A stretch of 64,000 bases of DNA, taken from contig SCFE01000099.1 of NCBI GenBank assembly GCA_004352715.1, positions 966,959-1,030,958 on the forward strand, in the 5' to 3' direction. A program made the translations under genes and the position numbers. The DNA comes from Hofstenia miamia. Its lineage: Eukaryota > Xenacoelomorpha > Acoela. Positions 55,419 to 64,000 of the stretch are shown here, in pieces (within the stretch, counting starts at the first letter, position 1; the number at the start of each line of letters is the position of its first letter). A model generated the notes under the pieces. The model was given only the letters and a program-made list of their open reading frames with translations. It ran no database searches and was not told the DNA's origin.

Positions 55419-58317
55419 CAGTGTTGGAATTGGGCTGATTTTTAAGGCCCAAGCCCGGCCCAGCCCAATGCAGTTTAGGCCCAAGCCCAGCGGGCCAATT
55501 TCCAAATGCAAATTATTCGGCCCAAGCCCGGCCCTAAATTATTTTTCTTGTACGCCACTGATAGTGTCTTTTGCCTCATAGAGGCCCATAAGCACTACAC
55601 AGTGAATTTGATTGGATAATTAGCATAATGTGTTGATTAATTTGCACATCCGCCTAAGTCCGTCAACAATGCTAATTCAATTCTGTTGAAATTCAAATTG
55701 CATTGTTAACCTTAATACAATAAACGTATCATACAGAGCCGTATACCTGGGGTTCAACCCGTCCTGGAGCAGATGTGAGATCCTCCTGTAAATGCTTGCA
55801 TTTGGCTACCAAATAGAATTGAATATGCATTTTCACAAATGTTACAAATGAAGGAAAAAATTTTTTAATTGTTTGAAATTTGTGCATAGATTAACTTTAA
55901 ATTGCTTAGAATTTTTTTAGCTTTTTGTTGATTTCTTCTTAAAATTATTAATCGCTTTCATCTCACAAAATAATAAAATCTCAAAAATCAGAGTGCACAA
56001 TGTAAATAAGGTGCGTCTCCTTTTTATAAATGAAAATTTTGAGAAAATTTCGGATCCAAAATTTTTTAATAATTGTGTATATTGTAAATTTTATACATTA
56101 TGCACATTTTTACATTCTTGATTATTATAATCATGTACATAAAAAGTTTTATAGGGCATAGTAATAAAAGGATATTATTATATTTAATGCTGCTTTTGTA
56201 TAATCTAAATTTTGTAATCCAATCTAGTATCCAATTTCAATGAAAAGCAAAATTCAAAATTTATATTTATCTCTCAAATTTAGCTTGAAAAAATGAATTC
56301 TTCCATCATGGATTTTAATACACTCTACTACAGTTTTTTTAATGTATTGCAATATATATTTTGGGTTTGCTCTTAATTTGCCATTGTTTGTGCTATTCCT
56401 GTTTTCATTGCCTTTGCTGCAATCTTGAAGTAAGTTTTATCTTGTTGTTTGAAACAAATTAAATTCTCAATTCATAGTAACATTGTAAAATTTTGATTTT
56501 TGGATTTGGATATAATAAAATTATTAGGGCTGTAAAACCATAAGAAACTCAACTATTTGAACTCTCTGAATATATTATGATTGTGTTGATGGTAATTTAA
56601 GAATTAGATTACTACAAAGCTTACAAATAATTTTTTTAGAGTTTTGGTTAAGCAATCATCACTTTCTATTCATAATCAAAGTCGCGACAATCCGAAACGG
56701 ATTTGCTTTTTGTGGGTGAACAATTACAAATAACAGAAGCAACTTATTTTAAACATAGATGGAAATTGACCGAAAATTGTAGGCCCGTTTTATCGTTGAC
56801 AAAAATATTTCTTGAATTTTTGGTTTGCTTTAACAAAATTGACTATATTAGATTGTAGTACTAGAAGAGCATTTGATACTTTTAAAATATTTCAAAATTT
56901 AACATTGATTTTTCAACACATGGTTTTAAGTTATATAGGATTCACTACATTTGAGTTGATTTTCATGCACTATTACATAAGTTGTCCATTTTTACCAATA
57001 CCTCGGTCCAAGCCCGGCAATATCCTCCTCGGTATTTCAGGAGAGTGTTGAATCACTTAAAATTTACTATTCACATTTGAAAAGAACATAAATATATTTT
57101 AAGCCAATGTTCATTTATTTTTAGAATACTTATTTATATTCGGATCAAAAACTAAAATTCTTTAAGAAATTTGGCTCCGGATCATGAGGTTTCGGATTCG
57201 GATTGGATCGGATACTAAAATTTTGGATCCGATTCCATTTCTACTGACCACGATTTATCAGATATTTATTATTAAATGGATATGGCACTGAAATTGATTA
57301 TTGCATTAAGCCGTTTGCATGTATACAAACCTTAAGATAAAAGAACCACAATAAGAGCATTTATATTCTGCTATTTTTTTATCCAAACATTTCTTAAAAA
57401 TTAAATACACTCTATTTTAATATGTATATGTATTTCTACACTTTCTACAAAAGCCTTAAACTTTTCTGTTATGTTCTACAACATTGTACTAGTGCAAAAA
57501 CCCAACTACAACAATGAGTTTCTAATTGCATTAGTAACAACAATAATCTCTCTTATAGAGCCATTGAAAATTCTGAATTTAATAGCACCAGTGATTGTAT
57601 ATTTTTTTAACATTGTTCGCAGCCAAATACAAAAACTATTATAGCACTGCTAAATATCCCTTAAGAATAAAAAAATTACTTCTGAACACATCTTTATTAT
57701 TAACATCAAACTAAAAAATTTGCATTTTAATAAATATAGGACTTGTTCTGGGACTCTACACTTGCAAATAATATGTTAGGAGTTTTCTGCTGGTCAAAAT
57801 GACACGCAAAGAACTGGAGTTCCACTAAAAAAAATTGACAAGTTTTTACACAAACTTTACTTAAAATGTTGTTAATTTATTTTACTAGAACAATTTATGT
57901 AATTGTTTAAGGAAAATAACAATTTCCTGCTATCCAAGCAATATATCCCTTAAAATAAGCAGTAGTAAATATAGAGAAAATATAGACAGTATCTTTGTAA
58001 CCACCCGTTGAAAATTACATCAGCTTACCTCTGCACAAAGTAAGGGGGACTTTCAGAAACGCTTTTTGCTTGTAGAAGACAAAATTTAGATGTTAGAAGT
58101 ATTACACCAATCAACAATGCCGATTGAGCTTAAAGAGAATGCTTTTTGTCACTTGCAAAGTTTAAGTTTTCAAGTGAAATTTTTCCTGTATTTCAAATAC
58201 CAATTAAAACATTGGGCCCAAACCCGGCCCGACCCAAATTGTTATGCTGAAAATCCGGGTCAAGACAGGCCCAGCCTAGCCCAACTCAACTTTAGGCCCA
58301 ACCCAAATCCAACTCTG
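55419..58317. mobile_element. 2.9-kb hAT-like non-autonomous element with GGCCCAAGCCCGGCCC subterminal repeats
   Basis: The left end CAGTGTTGGAATTGGGC and the inverted right end CAGAGTTGGATTTGGGT match at 14 of 17. Both ends carry clusters of GGCCCAAGCCCGGCCC-like words (55450-55535 and 58212-58300). Flanking octamers CCCTATAC and CTCTACGC agree at 5 of 8. hAT elements typically have CAGxG ends, 8-bp duplications and subterminal repeats. No transposase found in the interior, which also holds GGATCC-rich sequence (57170-57243) perhaps from a nested second element. Confidence 0.65.
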
Positions 58318-58325
58318 CTCTACGC

Positions 58326-58711
58326 GATATCGATTCACTATGATTAGTAAATATCAAATCCTGAGGCAAAACAGCAATACTATCTATTTTTTTGTTGAAA
58401 AATTATAATAACAATTTTGCTTTTCTCTTTTTCTCATTCACTTCCCTTCCTTCCTAAGCATTCTTTGCACCAAACAGTGTGTATTCGTCCACGTCAGAAA
58501 CATTTGACCCGTACGCCGTACTCGAAAATTTTCTTTGCTGCTTTCACTTTCAAGCAGTTTTAAATTTGTAATTAAATTTCGAATACAACTCACCGTCATT
58601 TAAGATAATATTTTTAACATTTTGTGTATTATTTATCTTTACTTAAAATTCCTATAATGGAAAGCTTATTTGGACTTACACAGGAACACGCGAGTAGTAA
58701 CTATCTGTACG

Positions 58712-58753
<42 letters not shown>

Positions 58754-60894
58754 GTAAGTATATATAATGTATGTGTCAAATGTACTTGGCAAATTGAATG
58801 AATTGTTGAACAGTGACCTAGACGAATAACAATGACCGCATTACCTGAATAAAGTCCTGCACATTTCCTTTTGTCTTATTTTTTAAAAAAAATATTAGAC
58901 TGTGCATATAAGCGGCACAGAATATTTTATTCAAAATCTTAGGTGCATTGATGCGACTTATGCAAGCACATTTACGAAATATACATTAGCATTGAAGTTT
59001 TTCAAAAATGTACGACGTGGAAAATTCTAAAAATAGAAAAAATTTGAGAGTTGTTTAAAAATAGGAATTTTTCCCAAAAATGTATCAAAAAATGTAAATT
59101 TTTCAATTTTTTTGGCTATGTATATATTTCTTCGATAATTTCAATACTTACACAAAAATAATAAATAATTTACTTATTTTTCTAAAAAATTCAAAATTAA
59201 TTCTACATCTTCATTTCTAATTTTGAAAAAAAATTATTTACATGAAACTCTATTTGCTATTGTTAGCTGCTATTAATAATTTAATGGTCATATCCTTGTT
59301 CCGATAATTCGAAAAATCTTGGAAACTACTTGAGTAAACCTTAGTTCTTTGACTTCTTTCAAAGATCTTGAAAATGTCTTTCCCCAAAAATTTGTTTCGT
59401 GTATTTCCTGGAAAGATTTTGGAAGAAATTTTACAAACATTTTTTGTGATGACATTTTAATGATGTTTAAAATGTCTTCAATAGCTTTATTTTATCTGTT
59501 TCTACATTATAATTATATTATTGACACAATTACAATTAATATAAATTATAAATATAATAAAATTATAAATACGCACACTATTATAGAGAAAGCAGACAAG
59601 CTACATTAAAATTATTAAAAGATAATAAGATTATACATTTGTTTAATAAAAAGTTATGCACTATTTTGAAAGGTTCATTTATATTGAAATTTCACCAGAC
59701 GTTTAAATTTTTATTATTTTCTAATAAGTTTTGTTCTTTTAACAAAATATGTTTGAGTAATTTTTTAAATTTTCTTAATGTAAGTTGTGGAGATAAATAA
59801 TTGTTTCCAAAATTTGTTTTTTGTTTGTTTGTTATTTATGCATTTATTATTTCCTTTTTTAGCCTTAGGTATCGTTTCAGAGTGTTATTTTCATAATTGG
59901 TATCATTTAGATGTTTGTACATATATTTTGAAGTGTAGTTTGGTGAGTGTATAGCAAGATTATGTATTAATTGCCCTGTTTCATATTTGCAGTTGTTAAA
60001 TAACGAAAATTATTATTAAGAATAAATCTAAAATTACATGGAATTGGCTGGATTTATAACCATGTCTTGGATGAATTTTTTGCAATTTCTTAAGCATAAA
60101 TTGAGCTAAAAATAACTAAATGATTTCAAACAGTTATTAAATTCAGTAATAATTTACTAAATTGGCGTCCTACGCACATGCCATTTGGGCATGATCGGCA
60201 TTAAAGATAACTGCTTTAATATTGATGGCACTAATGTCTATTCGAATTAATGAAACTCATTGGTTGGCTTGAGCACCAATATTATAACTCCAATAATGCT
60301 TACATGTATATTTTATAATTGTTGCAATTGTAATTGTTATAGTGCAATGTTCAAAACTTCTTAAATATGTCTAATGTTTCAGTTGTTTATTATATGCTAA
60401 CCCTAAGTCAACCACAATACCTTTAAGGGTATTGTTTTAAAAAAGTGATAAGGACATCAGTGAGGTGAAATACAATGGGGTTCATCAGGGGAAGCCCATT
60501 TGAATAATAATATCGTATTTTAAGAAATGCATTGAAATCTCTTCAGTTAGCACAAGCAATTTTTTAAACAAAGTTAAGTGTTATATTAAATAACGAAATT
60601 GCTGCTAAATTATTAAAATATATATTTAAACATTGCAAACAGCTTAAATAATTTTTCTATCATTATTAGATTATATTATATATTAATTTACAGAAGATAA
60701 CTATATTTTAGAAGCATACTCGAGTTTTAAAAATCTATACCTTTAAGGGAATTACAGGCGTTAGGGTATAAATCTATTGCAAAAATTCTATTTATAATTT
60801 TGAAAAAAACTGTACGTTAGCAAAATCTATGCATTTATCAATTTATTTTGTTGTCAATTTACTGTGTCCATGTTAGCACGAATATATTCTAGAC
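58326..60894. other. Non-coding stretch with long TA tract
   Basis: The TA microsatellite at 58713-58750 (38 bp) is the clearest feature. A short ORF (59349-59609) is of no recognised type. At about 60180-60300 there is a patch rich in GGCAT/ATGCC words loosely like the foldback repeats. Otherwise nothing seen. Confidence 0.4.
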
Positions 60895-61305
60895 CAGTGA
60901 TTTTCAACCTTTTTCTACTCATGGACTAGTTTTCCTCATATTTTCTTAACTGGACCCCCCTCCCCCAACTCAAAAAATTTCACCAATGAAATTGTAGAGG
61001 AATTGTTCATTTATCCTAATGATCAAAAAGGATAATTCAGCCTAGTGTGAGAATTTATTGTAGGGGAGCTTTACGGCACTGCTAAATGTTGTTTATTATT
61101 CTACTTAATTGCTATAAAAATAGAACAGAATCATTTTACTTTTAGCATTTTAAAATAGCACAGATTTCTGTAGAAATTCCTTTCTCAATAATCAACACCG
61201 TTCTGAATTAGAATTGACCTTTGGACCACCAAAATATCACCATAGTCTCCCAGTAAAGATACATGGAACCCTAGGGTCCATGTGAGCCCGTATTGAGAAA
61301 CAATG
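60895..61305. mobile_element. 411-bp hAT-type MITE
   Basis: The left end CAGTGATTTTCAACC (60895) and the inverted right end CATTGTTTCTCAATA (61305) match the widespread CAGTGRTTCTCAACC hAT terminus. ATGGAC-type words lie inside both ends. Flanks TTCTAGAC and TCCTACAA agree at 5 of 8. Non-coding. Confidence 0.6.
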
Positions 61306-62195
61306 TCCTACAAAAATGCACATTTCAATCAGGAATGGTGAACCCTTGTGCAAGAAGACCTATTTTAGTGCCAAAAAATAAGCTTAGCATACCAATTGCA
61401 TCCATGGTTCTATATTTGTCTAAATACGAAATTCAAAATACATTGTATCAATCGCTGTCCAAAATATAAAATGAGGAACTTTAAAATTAAAATCGAAACA
61501 AATATTTAATAAATTCCAATGGCATCAGTGCAACGCAACACAAAATTGATTTGTAAATTTTAAGTGTCTTTAAATGTATTCTTATTCTCAAATTGAGTTG
61601 TTTGTACCAAATTGAGTAAGAATAACAAAATATCACTTATTTATCCTTATTATTAATATTAAAATTAAGCAGCATATATATGTTGGTTAATAAAATGAAA
61701 TCTGAGATTATATTATTTTCTAAAATTATACTAATTCACAATATATCAATCAGGGGCTAAGTGAGGATGACATGAAAGTAGTTTTTTCAGATTTGAGACA
61801 TCTTTAATGTTTATTGAGTTATAGGCGCTTAAACATTTCTTATAGAAAGCATCCCAAATTGTAAAATAAATGCTTTTCTTCCTTAAGGTCAAAGCAATAG
61901 ACCGGTTTGTTCACATTTTTAAACAATTTTATCCAAGACTGTTAAGAAATGTTGAATGCCTTTGATGTGAAAGCAAAATGGAATGTGCGGAAGACAAAGT
62001 GAAAGAAATGGAATATTGAATTAAGGCAAATAATACAAACACTTTACATGAATTTTTAAATGGAGATCTAATCAATAGGGTAATAAGAAAAGTCGATATC
62101 TTAGAAAAAAATTGTCTTTAATATTTCAATATAGCAAAAATTCACCATGATCATAGAATCAATATACAGTATGTATTAAGAAGAAGAAAACTAAT
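61306..62195. other. Non-coding spacer, nothing recognised
   Basis: AT-rich, no frames or repeats of note. Confidence 0.4.
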
Positions 62196-62444
62196 TTAAC
62201 CCTTTTGGTCCGACTTTTGCACAATTAACTTTCAATCATTTTTTCGGTATCTCCCACTTATTATGACACTCCTTAACTGCCATAAGCAAAATTGAAAATT
62301 ATTATAATAGGTACATGTGTTTTTCGACCATGGGACAAATATGTCCCAGCAGTATTATAATGAAAAATATTTTGGGAAAATTCCATCCCAATATTTGGAA
62401 AATGTTCTTGGAAAGTATATGTCCCATTAGGACCGAAAGGTTTA
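62196..62444. mobile_element. piggyBac-type MITE with internal palindrome
   Basis: The left end TTAACCCTTTTGGTCC (62196) and the inverted right end TAAACCTTTCGGTCC (about 62443) match well. TTAA is intact on the left and mutated on the right. A perfect palindrome TGGGACA-AATA-TGTCCCA lies at 62331-62348, and GTCCCA words recur. About 245 bp, non-coding. Confidence 0.55.
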
Positions 62445-62734
62445 TGCACAAAATGTCATCAAACTCTCATTTATTTTAGTATATTTTGATTAAGGATTTA
62501 AAATTTATATCTTTACCACCAATTATTTTTTGTTTTTGACTGACTTGGGACAGTAAGTACTGAAAGTATTTTCCATAAAATTTTATGTTTGTTTCTTAAC
62601 ACTAGAACAACGATTAAATCGGATGTTTCCAATGGTAAATTATTGAATAGAAACAACATTTCTACAAATTTAAATTTCAATGAGATTATCAACTTAATTG
62701 GAAGCATATGTACCTGCTCAATGGTCATTTTGAC

Positions 62735-62735
<1 letters not shown>

Positions 62736-62768
<33 letters not shown>

Positions 62769-62903
62769 NNNNNNNNNNNNNNNNNNNNNNNNNNNNNNNN
62801 NNNNNNNNNNNNNNNNNNNNNNNNNNNNNNNNNNNNNNNNNNNNNNNNNNNNNNNNNNNNNNNNNNNNNNNNNNNNNNNNNNNNNNNNNNNNNNNNNNNN
62901 NNN

Positions 62904-62935
<32 letters not shown>
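62736..62935. repeat. (TA)n microsatellite with a 135-N gap inside
   Basis: TA tracts on both sides (62736-62768 and 62904-62934) of the N-run 62769-62903. The gap lies wholly within the repeat, so true length is unknown. Frames reading YIYIYI across it are artefacts. Confidence 0.95.
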
Positions 62936-62937
<2 letters not shown>

Positions 62938-62944
62938 AATCAGA

Positions 62945-64000
62945 TCAAAATGACTTATTTTTTGTGATTTTTTTAAGGAGCAATTGAATGATTCTAGGAA
63001 AGAGAGAGGCTAAGTAACCCCGACATGAGCAGAGCGTCTCCAAGAGATGTTAGCTATTAAAATTTAATGTCAACACATTTTTTTAGAGAAACCATTTCAA
63101 AGCAATTTAGTACAAATACAAAGCACGCGACTGCTGGTTTTTGTCCTTTAAGATCTATGAATGCTGTAAATAAAGGGTTTAACACTAAAAATCCAAAAAT
63201 AAATATATTTACCCTAAGCAAATATTTCTTATTGATATAAGACATAAACAGTTGTTAGTATACAATGAACAATAAATTAATTAAACGTATTCACTACGTT
63301 TTCTCAAATTGATTTCTCATTATTTAATCATGTTTCGACTTAGCGCAGTACACAGAAAGTCTACTATGTCTCTATTTGATGGTATATTCAATTGGTATGT
63401 TTCCAAATCAAATTTTGAAAAATTAACTTGTCGAATATTCATTTGGGGCGAATACGGAACTCGTGGAAGGAGGACAGTCTTCTTCGAAGGAATAGTTCTC
63501 TTGTCTCTAGAGAGATGTGTGGTCTTTCATTGTCTTGTGTGATTGCACTCTCACACAAAACTATCTCTACCTTCAGCCTCACTTTGAAAGTTGAAAAGCT
63601 TGCAAATGCATTTTCCAAGAATTCACAGATTGTTGTCTGGGAGGAACCCTTAAGCCCCGAAGTAGGCCTACTTAAAAATTTTGGACTATAAATTTCTTTT
63701 CCTTGGTAAACCTGCTGTGTGTTGTAGGCATATCGTAATTTGGTATAATACAAGAAGAGCGTGCAGAGAGAGCACCCAGTGGCCTCTCCTAAAACAATTT
63801 CTCATGTATTGTGATTAGAGGACGTGCTGGAGAGTGAAGAAGGAATGATTGAACATATCCTTTAATTGAACTTTAATTCCATAATTTCAAAAACTCTTTT
63901 TAATATATGAAATGAAAAATATACGGACACAAAAGTTCATATCAAATGAAATTCAAGTTCGTTTTCTACATATTTAAAAAAAATAATGAGAAAAGTAGTA
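62945..64000. other. Terminal stretch with one unclassified coding-like block
   Basis: At 63430-63780 the sequence is less AT-rich and open on both strands (plus 63309-63691 in two frames, minus 63753-63439, which contains ITQDNERPHISLETRELFLR). I recognise no domain on either strand. It may be part of an unknown transposon. The rest is AT-rich with nothing seen. Confidence 0.25.

Overview
The window looks like a non-coding-rich, transposon-rich stretch of an animal nuclear genome, most likely an arthropod or another invertebrate (inference). It is very AT-rich. Genes are split by introns with GT/AG sites, and there is no operon-like packing. There are at least a dozen (TA)n microsatellites, and Tc1/mariner, hAT-like, piggyBac-like and non-LTR (LINE) remains are frequent. 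Six N-runs (1288-1474, 3639-4638, 5608-6521, 14543-14563, 38817-38937, 62769-62903) and six single-N joins (11054, 13659, 14257, 19120, 27510, 50381) show a draft short-read scaffold. I cannot name the species.

Only one host gene is well supported. It lies on the minus strand from about 25660 down to about 5510 and encodes a triple CCCH zinc-finger protein of the ZC3H4/ZC3H6/ZC3H8 (suppressor-of-sable) family. I could follow it exon by exon, and intron phases agree at every junction from the second to the ninth recognised exon: 24163-24231, 22979-23019, 22859-22938, 21604-21725, 18541-18768, 16051-16138, 10117-10282 and 6522-6632. The last exon runs into the 914-N gap, and a poly(A) signal lies at 5516-5521. 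The first exon (25660 to about 24967) does not join the next in phase, so a small exon is probably missing. The exon carrying fingers 2, 3 and half of finger 1 occurs twice, 801 bp apart, across a single-N join. This is almost certainly a haplotype or contig-overlap duplication.

Introns of this gene hold a decayed APE-type LINE (about 12060-15600), a LINE 3' scrap near 20 kb, a possible hAT-like MITE (about 6855-7450) and microsatellites. From 26 to 35 kb there is a perfect 572-bp assembly duplication, a TTAA-flanked piggyBac-like element (29184-30323), a mariner-like element with a long uninterrupted transposase frame that lacks part of its DNA-binding domain (31298-32544), and a hAT-like element carrying two exon-like segments (32818-34244).

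From 35.6 to 39.75 kb two near-identical RLE-type LINE copies (R4/Dong-like: YMDD RT, CCHC knuckle, RPD...D endonuclease) lie head to tail on the minus strand with (TAA)n at their junctions. An APE-type LINE on the plus strand (39776-41575) and a relative (42594-43319) follow.

From 44 to 64 kb there is a foldback-like repeat related to bases 1-570, a broken leucine-rich-repeat gene (45738-46993), a deleted mariner (49615-50381), a dead hAT C-terminus (50720-51300), another deleted mariner-like element (54316-55252), a 2.9-kb hAT-like element (55419-58317), and two short MITEs. I found no CRISPR, rRNA, confident tRNA or gene-cluster system, and no convincing wholly new system. The notable points are the TE arrangements and the assembly artefact that would corrupt the zinc-finger gene model.
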